A model generated the notes under the pieces. The model did not search any database. It was not told where the DNA came from and worked only from the letters and a program-made list of their open reading frames with translations. A program made the translations under genes and the position numbers. This document shows positions 37,934-45,662 of a stretch of DNA of 47,186 nt, in pieces. The DNA is from a virus, in the IMG/VR virus record IMGVR_UViG_3300027907_000020, positions 1 through 47,186 of that record, one strand, 5' to 3'. Numbering within the stretch: the stretch's first letter is position 1; each line of letters begins with the position of its first letter.

Positions 37934-38218
37934 CTACTTGTCCGCATCGGCCGGGTCGCCGGCCGGCGCGATCGGGAGTGTGATGATCTGGATCACGTTC
38001 ATTCCGACGAGGTCGGCGATACATTGCCGGAACCCGGACCGGAATCCGTCGGCGAGGGCCTCGAACACTTTCCGATTTTTCGCCGAGGAGTGTCCGCCGA
38101 GCGCCGCCGCCATTTTCTCGACCTCGCCCACGCGCCGCGCGAGGAGGTCGTCGAGGATGTCTTGTGTCGTGATGCCGGACGGGTCGTCGCGCGCGTCGTT
38201 CTGTTCATCGGTTGCCAT
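37934..38218 (-). CDS. Hypothetical helical protein
   Basis: The protein has 94 residues, with ATG at 38218 behind AGGAGGG. A charged start is followed by helices (ILDDLLARRVGEVEKMAAAL, FEALADGFRSGFRQCIADLV) and an acidic, proline-containing end. It overlaps the upstream gene by 14 bases. The function is unknown. Confidence 0.65.
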   Translation of the reverse strand: MATDEQNDARDDPSGITTQDILDDLLARRVGEVEKMAAALGGHSSAKNRKVFEALADGFRSGFRQCIADLVGMNVIQIITLPIAPAGDPADADK

Positions 38219-38606
38219 GATCGTTTCCCTCCTCCTGTCGGCGCGCCGGCCATCGGCGCCCGTGTCCCGGCGTCGTGCTTCCGCCGGGAGTGCAGTACAG
38301 CCCGTGACAGGTCGCGCAACGTCCGTTCGTGCAACGCTCGCGCCTGGACGTCGGTCCGCCGCAGACCTCACACGTCGAGGTCGCCGGCGACTGTCGGATC
38401 TGATTGACCGGGAACCATCCGCCCTCCGAGACATGCGCCGGCCTCGGGATCGGCGTGTCCCGCCACTCGACGTAATACCCGTCGGTTCCTGTCCGCCGGT
38501 ACGGCGCGTGTTGCATGAGTTGAGCCGGCCGCCATCCGAGGACCCCGTCGAGGGCCTCGACCCGGTCGCCGACCTTGAACCGTGGATCGATCGTGATCGG
38601 TTTCAT
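38205..38606 (-). CDS. SH3/Tudor-like plus zinc-finger protein
   Basis: The protein has 133 residues, with ATG at 38606 behind AGGAGG. Residues about 8-55 (FKVGDRVEALDGVLGWRPAQ, then YYVEWRDT) resemble a small SH3/Tudor-like beta barrel. Residues about 78-105 hold CEVCGG, CTNGRCATCHGLYC, a cysteine-rich zinc knuckle. The C-terminus is charged. A nucleic-acid adaptor role is possible. Confidence 0.68.
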   Translation of the reverse strand: MKPITIDPRFKVGDRVEALDGVLGWRPAQLMQHAPYRRTGTDGYYVEWRDTPIPRPAHVSEGGWFPVNQIRQSPATSTCEVCGGPTSRRERCTNGRCATCHGLYCTPGGSTTPGHGRRWPARRQEEGNDHGNR

Positions 38607-38617
38607 TGTGTCGCCTC

Positions 38618-39067
38618 CTATCGGCCGAGGATGATTTCGAGGACGGTCGCCGCGAGCGCGCGACGTTGCGGCGCCGGCATTTTCCGCGCCGACGCTTTCA
38701 GGTCGGCGAGGGTAAGCGTGAGGAGTTGACCGGCGCGCGCGGACTTCTCACGCGCGGCGGCGTCTTTCATCGCGCCGGCGGCGGCGTCGAGCGCGCGCCA
38801 ATCGGCCGCCCGCGGATCGGCGGCGTCGGAGAGGAACCGGTACGCGCCTGGAGTGACGCGGATCTTCCCATCGGACCGATCGACCTTGACCTCGTACCGC
38901 GCGCCGACGGCGGTCCCGGCAATCTGTTTGCCGTAGATCAGTTCGGCGCCCGACGCGTCGAGGTACCGGAACGACAGGGATCCGTCCGAACCCCATCGCC
39001 GGCCGATGTAGATCCACGACTCGGGTACGCGCGTGTCCGGCGTGTCGGTCGTTGGCGTGTCTGTCAC
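38618..39067 (-). CDS. Hypothetical protein
   Basis: The protein has 149 residues, with GTG at 39067 in a GTGA overlap. A threonine-rich start leads to a beta-rich middle (SWIYIGRRWGSDGSLSFRYL, ARYEVKVDRSDGKIRV) and a helical C-terminal half. No family is recognised. It is coupled to a zinc-finger gene. Confidence 0.65.
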   Translation of the reverse strand: MTDTPTTDTPDTRVPESWIYIGRRWGSDGSLSFRYLDASGAELIYGKQIAGTAVGARYEVKVDRSDGKIRVTPGAYRFLSDAADPRAADWRALDAAAGAMKDAAAREKSARAGQLLTLTLADLKASARKMPAPQRRALAATVLEIILGR

Positions 39068-39357
39068 AACGCGCCCCCGATCGGCGCCCGCAACGCGTCG
39101 ATCAACGACGCCCACACGCGATCCACGTCGATCCCTTTCGAGCGGAGGTCGGCGAGGAGTTCCTCGGCCTGTTTGACGTAACCCCACTCGCGCGCCTGTT
39201 CGAGGCCCTCGTCGCTGATCGTGTTCTCGATCCCGGCGAGATCGAAGCATTGCCGGCAGAGTTGAGCGGATCCCTCGTCGCCCGTGTTCCGCGTACGCCG
39301 ATCGCACACGCGACACGCGTACGTCGTCTCGAACTTTCGGAATTTGCTGATCGCCAT
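39064..39357 (-). CDS. Zinc-binding hypothetical protein
   Basis: The protein has 97 residues, with ATG at 39357 behind AGGAGG. Residues about 12-38 contain ACRVCDRRTRNTGDEGS and LCRQCFDLAG, a two-knuckle zinc motif. The rest is helical (GLEQAREWGYVKQAEELLAD). The function is unknown. It is the first gene after the terminator closing the DUF932 unit. Confidence 0.72.
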   Translation of the reverse strand: MAISKFRKFETTYACRVCDRRTRNTGDEGSAQLCRQCFDLAGIENTISDEGLEQAREWGYVKQAEELLADLRSKGIDVDRVWASLIDALRAPIGGAL

Positions 39358-39385
39358 GTCGTGACCTCCTGAGTGTCGCCCGGGA

Positions 39386-39422
39386 CAACGAAACGGGCCG
39401 GCCCCCGGGAGGACCGGCCCGT
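39386..39422 (-). terminator. Hairpin terminator after DUF932 gene
   Basis: On the minus strand ACGGGCCGG pairs perfectly with CCGGCCCGT (9 bp; 39414-39422 and 39393-39401) and is followed by TTTCGTTGT. The T tract is short, so termination may be partial. It shares CGGCCCGTTT with the 37357-37390 terminator. Confidence 0.65.
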
Positions 39423-39436
39423 CGAGTGTTCGAGAG

Positions 39437-40534
39437 TTACGCCGCGGCCCTCGCCTCGGCGATCGCTTTCCAGTCTCGCGGCGCGAGCGCGAGGATCTGT
39501 CCGCCGGCGCGTTCGAGGTCGGTCGCGCCTTCGTAGTCCTCCCACGTGTTCGCCGCCGCGGTGATTGCCGACGAGAGGCCCCATCGCGAGAGGTCGCCGC
39601 CGCCCGCGAGGAACTTGAGGATCGGATTCCCGGCCGATTCCGGGAGGCCGAGTTGACGCGTCGCGACCTGGACGACCGCCGGCAGATCATCGGAGGCGAT
39701 CACTTGCGACTGTGAGGAACGGATCGAGGCGATCGCGGCCTGGAATTTCTCCGGCCGGAACGCGTCGACGGTGACGTCCCGGACTTTCATCCAAAACGCC
39801 GTGTCGTCCGCCTTGCGGGTTTCATCGCGGAACGCTTCGAGGTTCGCGTCGGCCTCGAACGCGCGGCCGACGTGGTATTTCTTCATCGCCGCCGCGGCAA
39901 TGACGGCGAGGTTCGTGCAACGGGTCGTAAACACGCCGGGTTCGAGGAGGAGTCGACCGGCGCCGACCTCCGAGTTCGAGATCACGATCGACGCGACGAG
40001 GCGCGACTCGCGCATGATCGTGTGACCGTGTCCCCATTGCGCGCCGTCCGGTTCGGGTTCGGACAACGTCGGAAGGATCCCCTTGATATAGAACCGCGTC
40101 TCGGTGAGTTCCGCCGACAGGACCTCGACGCGATTTTCGATGAGCGTCGGGAGAACCGCGGACGCGAGATCGATGTTGTTGAGGATCCGGTACTTCGGTG
40201 AGAGGAACGCGCGCATTTTCTGATCGAGCGTCCGGACCATGCGTTGCTCTGCGGGTTCGCGTTTGAGCCACGTGTTGACGTTGCGCGCGAGGAGTTCGGG
40301 TTCCTGCGTTCGCATCGTGTCGTAGTACTTCATCGGAATTCCGAGATGATCCGCGACCTGTCGATGCGCGTGAGGCGCGATCGCGATCGGGTCGCCGTTG
40401 AGGCCGGCGAGTTTGACCTCGTCGCCGACGACGACCGCCTCGATCTTGCCCTGCGGCGCGATGTAGTCTTTCGCGGTTTGTGATTGACGTTCCAGTTCGG
40501 CGGCGAGTTCCTGGAGGGTCCGTCCGGGTTTCAT
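39437..40534 (-). CDS. DUF932 (phage/plasmid-like) protein
   Basis: The protein has 365 residues, with ATG at 40534 behind AAGGA. The conserved blocks of the DUF932 family are present: AAPHAHRQVADHLGIPMKYY at about 70-90, FLSPKYRILNNIDLASAVLP, then SVASIV and VFTTRCTNLAVIAAAA, and a helical C-terminus. The family is common in phages and plasmids; its biochemical role is not established. The gene has its own promoter-like sequence (40604-40633) and a terminator, so it forms a separate transcription unit within the structural operon. Confidence 0.82.
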   Translation of the reverse strand: MKPGRTLQELAAELERQSQTAKDYIAPQGKIEAVVVGDEVKLAGLNGDPIAIAPHAHRQVADHLGIPMKYYDTMRTQEPELLARNVNTWLKREPAEQRMVRTLDQKMRAFLSPKYRILNNIDLASAVLPTLIENRVEVLSAELTETRFYIKGILPTLSEPEPDGAQWGHGHTIMRESRLVASIVISNSEVGAGRLLLEPGVFTTRCTNLAVIAAAAMKKYHVGRAFEADANLEAFRDETRKADDTAFWMKVRDVTVDAFRPEKFQAAIASIRSSQSQVIASDDLPAVVQVATRQLGLPESAGNPILKFLAGGGDLSRWGLSSAITAAANTWEDYEGATDLERAGGQILALAPRDWKAIAEARAAA

Positions 40535-40603
40535 GTTGTCCGTTCCTTGATCGGCGATCTGGCGTCCGGCGATATGCCGGCCCAACCGACCCCGACTCGG
40601 ACA

Positions 40604-40633
40604 ATTCTACACCCGGAGTTTACCGGGAGTAAA
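40604..40633 (-). promoter_or_regulatory. Promoter candidate for DUF932 gene
   Basis: On the minus strand TTTACT (40628-40633) and TAGAAT (40604-40609) are separated by 18 bases, close to -35 and -10 consensus boxes. The expected start is about 60 bases before the DUF932 ATG. GGGTGTAGAAT (40604-40614) is repeated exactly at 43533-43543. Confidence 0.5.
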
Positions 40634-40688
40634 GGCCCAATTGAGGCCCGTCTTTATTGAGGTTTTCGAGGGTTTAGAGGGTCGAAAA
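40615..40688. promoter_or_regulatory. Cluster of operator-like inverted repeats
   Basis: GGAGTTTA and GGAGTAAA half-sites lie at about 40616-40633; GAGTAAAGGCC at 40627-40637 equals 11968-11978. GGCCCAATTGAGGCC (about 40634-40648) is a near-palindrome around AATT. TTTTCGA (40663-40669) and TCGAAAA (40682-40688) are perfect arms 12 bases apart. The cluster lies between a winged-helix gene and the DUF932 gene and suggests regulation by one or both regulators. Confidence 0.5.
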
Positions 40689-40699
40689 TCTGCCGGCAA

Positions 40700-40921
40700 T
40701 CAGGCCCGGCGCGCGGGCGGTCGGCACCATCCTTTCCGCCGGAGGTTGTCGAGATGCGTCCAGGCGCGCCGGCGCGAAATCGAGAGGCGCCGGGCGAGGT
40801 ATCCGGCCGACGGGAGTTCGCCGGCGACCGCGGCGAACTCCTCGACGAGACGGAGTACCGATCGTTGTCGATCGGTGAGGTCGGCCGCCGGCGCCGGACG
40901 GATGTCGAGATCAATCGGCAT
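40700..40921 (-). CDS. LexA-like winged-helix DNA-binding protein
   Basis: The protein has 73 residues, with ATG at 40921 overlapping the previous gene by 11 bases. Its core (LTDRQRSVLRLVEEFAAVAG, then PSAGYLARRLSISRRRAWTH, then LDNLRRKGW) matches the winged helix of LexA and related repressors. It lacks a peptidase domain, so it is a stand-alone DNA-binding module, possibly controlling the intergenic region that begins immediately downstream. Confidence 0.72.
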   Translation of the reverse strand: MPIDLDIRPAPAADLTDRQRSVLRLVEEFAAVAGELPSAGYLARRLSISRRRAWTHLDNLRRKGWCRPPARRA

Positions 40922-41318
40922 GGGTACTTTGTGCGAGGGCCGTGTCGAGCGCGGCGGCCGCGGCCTTGACGCCTCGCGAGAAACAATCGGCGCAACGGGC
41001 GCGCGCGTCCTCGAACGCGAGCGGGTCGCGCCGGAGGTCGAGGATCCCGACGCGGACCGCGCGATCGCGATCGTGTGCGGTCGGATGCGTCGCGAGGATC
41101 GCGTCGATCTTGCCGACCGCGGCCGCGACGCCTTGCGAGAACGCCGCGACACTATGATCGCGCGCGCCGGCGAGCGTCGTCGCGTCGGTTTTGAGTTCGT
41201 GAATCAGGCGCCGGACGCCGTCGAGGCGATAGTTACTTGTCGCCGCGGGCGCCGCGCGCCGCGTTGTGAGTTTCGGTTCCTGTTCCGGCGTCTGGAGATC
41301 CGTCGGCCGTACTGCCAT
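40911..41318 (-). CDS. Hypothetical protein
   Basis: The protein has 135 residues, with ATG at 41318 behind GGAGGAAA. It is mostly helical (YRLDGVRRLIHELKTDATTL, then FSQGVAAAVGKIDAILATHP), with a CADC near residue 113 and an alanine-rich end. It overlaps the preceding gene by 86 bases in another frame, which is unusual but supported by a clear ribosome site. Confidence 0.65.
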   Translation of the reverse strand: MAVRPTDLQTPEQEPKLTTRRAAPAATSNYRLDGVRRLIHELKTDATTLAGARDHSVAAFSQGVAAAVGKIDAILATHPTAHDRDRAVRVGILDLRRDPLAFEDARARCADCFSRGVKAAAAALDTALAQSTHAD

Positions 41319-41496
41319 CGTCGTTTCCTCCGAGCGGCGATCCGTCCTCGGCACACGGTTCGTACCCGGCGGCGCGGAGTTCCTTTTCTCCGGACTTCCA
41401 ATCTTTCGCCGCCACTTCCCGTACGCCGCCCGTGTCCCGATGTCGAATCCAGGTGGTCGCCTTTTCCTTTGTCGTTGTCGCGTCTTTTGTCGTCAC
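41233..41496 (-). CDS. Small hypothetical protein after portal
   Basis: The protein has 87 residues, with GTG at 41496 behind GGGAGG. The motif TTWIRHRDTGGVREVAAKDW, then ELRAAGYEPC, is a pattern I recognise from small phage proteins after portal genes. The C-terminal half is glycine, aspartate and threonine rich. No function is known. Confidence 0.64.
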   Translation of the reverse strand: MTTKDATTTKEKATTWIRHRDTGGVREVAAKDWKSGEKELRAAGYEPCAEDGSPLGGNDDGSTADGSPDAGTGTETHNAARGARGDK

Positions 41497-41500
41497 GTGA

Positions 41501-43117
41501 TCATCGCCTCCCGTACGTTCCTGATCCGAGGCGAACCGGCCCGACTCGCACGAGGCGCCGGTCGGCGGCGTCGTCCTCCTCGTTGTCGTCGGCCGCGTCG
41601 TTCGGCGGCCGCGGTCCAGGCGGCGGATCCTCGGCGGACGTGTCGCCGGCCGGCGGCGCCGTCAACGACTGCGCTTGTCCGGCTTGTGTCATTTTCCTCG
41701 GGTCGATGTCGAGCACGACGCCGAGGCGTTCGAGGTTGTCGAAATCTTGCGCGATTTCCGCGAGGAGTTCCTCGGGATCGAATCCGCGTTCGCGAACGGC
41801 CTCCGACCAGGAGATGATCCCGGCGCGGATGTTCCGGAGGTACGCGAGGCCCTCGGCCGCCGGATCGATCATCGGCGGCGGCGGCGCGGTCCAGGCGACC
41901 GGAACGTCCTCGTCGCCGACGAGATCCATGACGGCGGCGACTTCCATCGCCCATCGCCACACGGGATCGCAAAATTGCGGGATCAGAATCTTCCATCGCC
42001 ATCCGTCGACGCGCGCCCAATGACGGAGCCACGACATCCGCGCCGCCGAGAACGGCATGTCGGCATAGTCGCCGGTGAGGTCCTCGTACGTGACGCCGAG
42101 GCCCGTCGCGATCTCGCGGAGCGTCGTCGTCGAGTACTCCGTGTGCTCGCGGACGGTCGGAGGGTTGACGACCTGGATCGTGCGGCCGGCCGGGACATTG
42201 AGGATCGCGCCGGGTTCGAGACTGTCGATCTCCGGCTTGTCGGGATCGACCTCGCCGAGGGCCGGGCCGGCGCCGAGTGGATCCGTCGTAATAACCGACA
42301 GACACGCCGCGACCTTTTGTTTCATCAGGGTTGCGTCGGCGTAATCGTCGTAATCCTTGAACCGCAGGAGGACCGGCGCGTACCACGAGAGGCCGCGGAC
42401 TTGTCCCGGCCGCGTCGCGCGAAACATATGCCGGATGTTCTCGGCCGGAACGCGAACCGACTCGGCCGACCCGAATAGCGATCCCGGATGTTCCTTGAAC
42501 AGCCAGTACCCGACGCGTTTCCCGATCGCGTCGTACTCGACGCCTTGCACGATCCGCGCGAGGCCGGCGCCGAGTTGTCGATCCTTCGACGAGTCGAGGA
42601 AATCCGGATCGAGGATCTGAATCTGCATCGGGAGCGGGAGGCCGTCGGACAGGAGGCGCGGCCGCCGGCGGATCAGGACCTCGCCGGATTCGACGACCGT
42701 TCGGAACGCGAGCGCCTGGAGGCCGTAAAAATCGTGACGGCCGTCGGCGTCACACGCCGTCGTCTCGGCCCACGCGCGCCACACGTTCATCGCCCGCGCG
42801 TTCTTCGGTTTCGGTTTCGCGACGATTCCCCATCCGCACGTGTGATCGACGATGGTCGAGAGGGCCGACTCGGCGTGTCCGTTGTTCCGAACGAGGTCGC
42901 GCGCGCGGTACCGGAGGTTCGAGAGGGCCGGGCCGACGATCGCGTTCGCGTCGCCGGTCGGGCCTTTCCATCCTTGCGTACGGCGGCCGGTCCCGGCGCC
43001 CTCGTAATGACGCCGGAGGACGTCGACGACCGCGCGAGCGCGGACACGTTTCAAGGTCCATCGCGGCGCGATCGGCGCCGTGACGCGATCGATCCAGGAG
43101 GTCGCGGAGGCCGGCAT
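41501..43117 (-). CDS. Portal protein, lambda-type
   Basis: The protein has 538 residues, with ATG at 43117 two bases before the preceding stop. It matches the lambda gpB family: WTLKRVRARAVVDVLRRHYE near the start, NLRYRARDLVRNNGHAESAL, then LDPDFLDSSKDRQLGAGLAR, then HMFRATRPGQVRGLSWYAPV and GVTYEDLTGDYADMPFSAAR. It forms the dodecameric ring for DNA entry and exit. The C-terminal 60 residues are proline and acidic rich, with no protease domain. Confidence 0.9.
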   Translation of the reverse strand: MPASATSWIDRVTAPIAPRWTLKRVRARAVVDVLRRHYEGAGTGRRTQGWKGPTGDANAIVGPALSNLRYRARDLVRNNGHAESALSTIVDHTCGWGIVAKPKPKNARAMNVWRAWAETTACDADGRHDFYGLQALAFRTVVESGEVLIRRRPRLLSDGLPLPMQIQILDPDFLDSSKDRQLGAGLARIVQGVEYDAIGKRVGYWLFKEHPGSLFGSAESVRVPAENIRHMFRATRPGQVRGLSWYAPVLLRFKDYDDYADATLMKQKVAACLSVITTDPLGAGPALGEVDPDKPEIDSLEPGAILNVPAGRTIQVVNPPTVREHTEYSTTTLREIATGLGVTYEDLTGDYADMPFSAARMSWLRHWARVDGWRWKILIPQFCDPVWRWAMEVAAVMDLVGDEDVPVAWTAPPPPMIDPAAEGLAYLRNIRAGIISWSEAVRERGFDPEELLAEIAQDFDNLERLGVVLDIDPRKMTQAGQAQSLTAPPAGDTSAEDPPPGPRPPNDAADDNEEDDAADRRLVRVGPVRLGSGTYGRR

Positions 43118-43119
43118 AG

Positions 43120-43308
43120 TTATAGGGTCCCGTTGTCGTCGACGTCGACGTGGAATCCGGTCCCGGCGACTTTCGCGGCGAACCAGACGATCGCGACGGC
43201 GAGCGTGAGGCGGACGCGAGCGAGCCGGAGGCCGCGGACACGAACGCGGAGGGTGACGTGTTCGGCCATAAATCGCCGGATCGGTAAGACGACCTCGGCC
43301 GCCGGCAT
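43120..43308 (-). CDS. Small protein with one hydrophobic segment
   Basis: The protein has 62 residues. Its ATG at 43308 abuts the stop of the gpW-like gene. A basic, strand-rich start (AEHVTLRVRVRGLRLARVRL) leads to a hydrophobic segment (LTLAVAIVWFAAKVAG) and an acidic end. It may be membrane-associated or a small portal-region adaptor. The function is unknown. Confidence 0.6.
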   Translation of the reverse strand: MPAAEVVLPIRRFMAEHVTLRVRVRGLRLARVRLTLAVAIVWFAAKVAGTGFHVDVDDNGTL

Positions 43309-43524
43309 TCAGATCCCTTTACTGAAGGCGGCGTACCGGGTTGTCGACTCGCCGGCGGCCGACTCCTCGGCCGATACATCGCCTTGCATCATTGCGAGGA
43401 GTTCTTTGAGATCGGCGATCGAGTGGAACGTCGCCTCTTGATCGGCGTGTCGCGAGACTTTCAGGCCCTTACCGGCCGCGATCGCCGCCTTGATCGCGTC
43501 GATGTCTGCTTGCGTCCACGGCAT
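43309..43524 (-). CDS. gpW-like head-tail joining protein
   Basis: The protein has 71 residues. WTQADIDAIKAAIAAGKGLK, then VSRHADQEATFHSIADLKEL, gives the helix-strand-strand-helix profile of gpW, which binds below the portal. It sits directly after the terminase and before the portal. No ribosome site is clear, but GGGTGTAGAAT (43533-43543) ends nine bases before the ATG, so a leaderless transcript is conceivable. Confidence 0.72.
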   Translation of the reverse strand: MPWTQADIDAIKAAIAAGKGLKVSRHADQEATFHSIADLKELLAMMQGDVSAEESAAGESTTRYAAFSKGI

Positions 43525-43532
43525 GAGGCGAC

Positions 43533-43543
43533 ATTCTACACCC
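43533..43543 (-). promoter_or_regulatory. GGGTGTAGAAT motif, promoter-like
   Basis: This 11-base sequence is identical to 40604-40614, where it contains a probable -10 box. Here it lies in the 39-base gap between the large terminase and the gpW-like gene. No good -35 box is visible, so only an extended -10 type promoter would apply. Confidence 0.4.
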
Positions 43544-43563
43544 GACGGCCGTCCGGCGGATCT

Positions 43564-45456
43564 CTAGCGCCCTGTCTTGAACCATCCTCGCGGCCGTTTG
43601 ATCCACGGATCCCGACGCGCCGGCGGCGTCGGCGGCGTCTCGCGCGGCGCCGCGAGGCGGTCGGCGAGTTGTTCGAGGTTCACGTTCAACAGGCGCAACG
43701 CCGCGAGCGCGTACACGGCACAATCGAGCATTTCGTTTCGCGGCCGGATCTTGATCCACGTGAGTTTCGGGATCCCGTGTTTGATCTGCCGCACGAGTTT
43801 TTCGCTTGTGAGTTGTTCGGCGAGGCCCTCGTCGGCCCAATCGGCGATCGGGACGTGCACATATCCCGGCGTGATGATGTCCGATCGGCCGTCGGCCTCG
43901 CGCGACAGTTTGAGGCGCGACATCCATAACGCTTTCGCCGCGTCGACGCCGACGGTATAGAGCGCGACCTTTCGTTCGGTCCGTCCGTACCGTTTCGGCG
44001 CCGGCGTGAATTTCACGAGTTCGCGGTCGCCGTCGACGCCGATGATCGCGTACAGCCGGAGGGCCTGTTTTTTCGCGGCGTAGTCGTACACGTGATTCGT
44101 GCGATGTCCCGCCGAGTCAATACACGCGCCGGCAAACGTGAGGCGCGCGCCCGATTCGTGTTCGTACTCGCGCGCGAGGAGGTCGTCGAGCATCCGCCAC
44201 GGTTCCGGCTGTGACGTGTCGCCCGGGAGGACGTGTCGACCGACGAGCCACGACTCCTCGCCGACGCCCCATCCGACCGCGAGGACCTCCAGGCGATCAT
44301 CCTGCGTGTCGATCCCGAGCGTGACGCAACACACGCCGGCCGGGAGTTCGGCCGCGTACGGTTCCCGGCGCGCGATCAACGTGAGCGCCTGGACCTGTTC
44401 GCCCTTCGTCGGGTCGACGGCCTCGCCGAGGGTCGTGTTCTCGAACGTGTGCATCGCCGCGTTGTCGCCGGCCTTTTGCAGTCGACGCGCGCGGAGGAAC
44501 CCGGCGACGATGTCGCGGAGGGAGGAGAGCGGCGAATACGCCTCCCATAGATGGAACGAGACGATCGTACGGTCGCCGCGGTCCGGGTTCGAGGGAATCC
44601 AGGCGCCGCGGTCGAGGAGGGCGACGCGTTCGGCCTCCGAGATCCGGTACTGACACGCGGGACATTCGAGGTACGCGGTCGTCGGATCGTCGAGTTCCCA
44701 TTTCAAGTTACGCCACTCGTACGGATGCATCGTCGAGCAACGCGGACACGGGACCTGATACCGCCGTTGGTCGCCGAGATCATGCCAGAGGTCGATCGGC
44801 GCGCCGGCGATCGTCGGCGACGAGAGCATGAGGATCCGTTTACGCGTCCGGTACGCGGCCGTCCGTTTGAACGCGATCTCGATCGTCGATCCTTCGCCCG
44901 GGAGTTCGAGCGGATACCGATCGATCTCGTCGAGGATCAGGAGGCGCGTCGGGCGCGCGGCGAGGGAGGCCGCCGAGTTCGCGCCGCCGATCGCGATGAA
45001 TCCGCCGCGGAACGTTTTGAGGAGGGTCGTGTTCGTCGAGTCTTTCGATTTCCGTTTCCCGAACATGTCGCGGAGGATCGGCGAGGCCGCGATTACCGGG
45101 TCGAGCCGGTTCCGCGCGAAATCTTTCGCCATTGGATCGACGGTCGGTTCGACGACGAGGATCGGACACGGGTCGTGTGCGACGTGGTACGCGACGATGT
45201 TTACAGCACACGCCGTTTTCCCCCATTGTGAGGACCCTTTCACGACGACCGTTTGAACGCCGGGTTCGAGGAGTGCGTCGAGGATGCCGGCCTGATACGG
45301 TGCGAACGACGTTTGCCAGCGGGTACCGGCGAGCGGTCCCGTCGTGACGACGATCTCGCGGTCCGCGAACTCCGACACGAGGAGAGTCGGCGGCGGCGCG
45401 TACCGCGCGCGAACGCGTCGGAGGAGGTCGACAGTCGCCGAGGTCGCGGCGATCAT
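43564..45456 (-). CDS. Large terminase subunit, GpA type
   Basis: The protein has 630 residues, with ATG at 45456 in an ATGA overlap; an ATG at 45480 is possible. Walker A is KGSSQWGKT (about 73-81) and Walker B is LLILDEID (about 172-179). A zinc pair CPRC (about 237) and CPAC (about 265) follows. The nuclease domain starts with VTLGIDTQDDRLEV (Asp383 region). This matches lambda GpA-type terminases, which cut and package concatemeric DNA. Length is normal for the family. Confidence 0.93.
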   Translation of the reverse strand: MIAATSATVDLLRRVRARYAPPPTLLVSEFADREIVVTTGPLAGTRWQTSFAPYQAGILDALLEPGVQTVVVKGSSQWGKTACAVNIVAYHVAHDPCPILVVEPTVDPMAKDFARNRLDPVIAASPILRDMFGKRKSKDSTNTTLLKTFRGGFIAIGGANSAASLAARPTRLLILDEIDRYPLELPGEGSTIEIAFKRTAAYRTRKRILMLSSPTIAGAPIDLWHDLGDQRRYQVPCPRCSTMHPYEWRNLKWELDDPTTAYLECPACQYRISEAERVALLDRGAWIPSNPDRGDRTIVSFHLWEAYSPLSSLRDIVAGFLRARRLQKAGDNAAMHTFENTTLGEAVDPTKGEQVQALTLIARREPYAAELPAGVCCVTLGIDTQDDRLEVLAVGWGVGEESWLVGRHVLPGDTSQPEPWRMLDDLLAREYEHESGARLTFAGACIDSAGHRTNHVYDYAAKKQALRLYAIIGVDGDRELVKFTPAPKRYGRTERKVALYTVGVDAAKALWMSRLKLSREADGRSDIITPGYVHVPIADWADEGLAEQLTSEKLVRQIKHGIPKLTWIKIRPRNEMLDCAVYALAALRLLNVNLEQLADRLAAPRETPPTPPARRDPWIKRPRGWFKTGR

Positions 45457-45662
45457 CGCCTCTTTGCCTTGAGCGGCCATCGACCCGTCACGCGGCGCGC
45501 GTCGCGTTCGCCCGGCGTCGCGTCTCGACATCGCCGCGTGTGTTGCCCGATGAGGACCGGCATCCTCGACACGGGACCGCGGACCTCGGTACGACAGGCC
45601 GAACAGGTCCACACGTGGTACGGCGTGCCTTGCCAGTCGTTCGAGAACCGCGCGCGTGTCAA
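45453..45662 (-). CDS. Small zinc-finger protein between ASCH gene and terminase
   Basis: The protein has 69 residues. The TTG at 45662 overlaps the preceding TGA (TTGA), and an ATGA junction links it to the terminase. WTCSAC near residue 20 and HTRRC near residue 41 form a C-x2-C ... H-x3-C site. The C-terminus is basic. It resembles small HNH-neighbour zinc proteins but has no HNH motif. An upstream start would overlap the previous gene. Confidence 0.6.
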   Translation of the reverse strand: MTRARFSNDWQGTPYHVWTCSACRTEVRGPVSRMPVLIGQHTRRCRDATPGERDARRVTGRWPLKAKRR

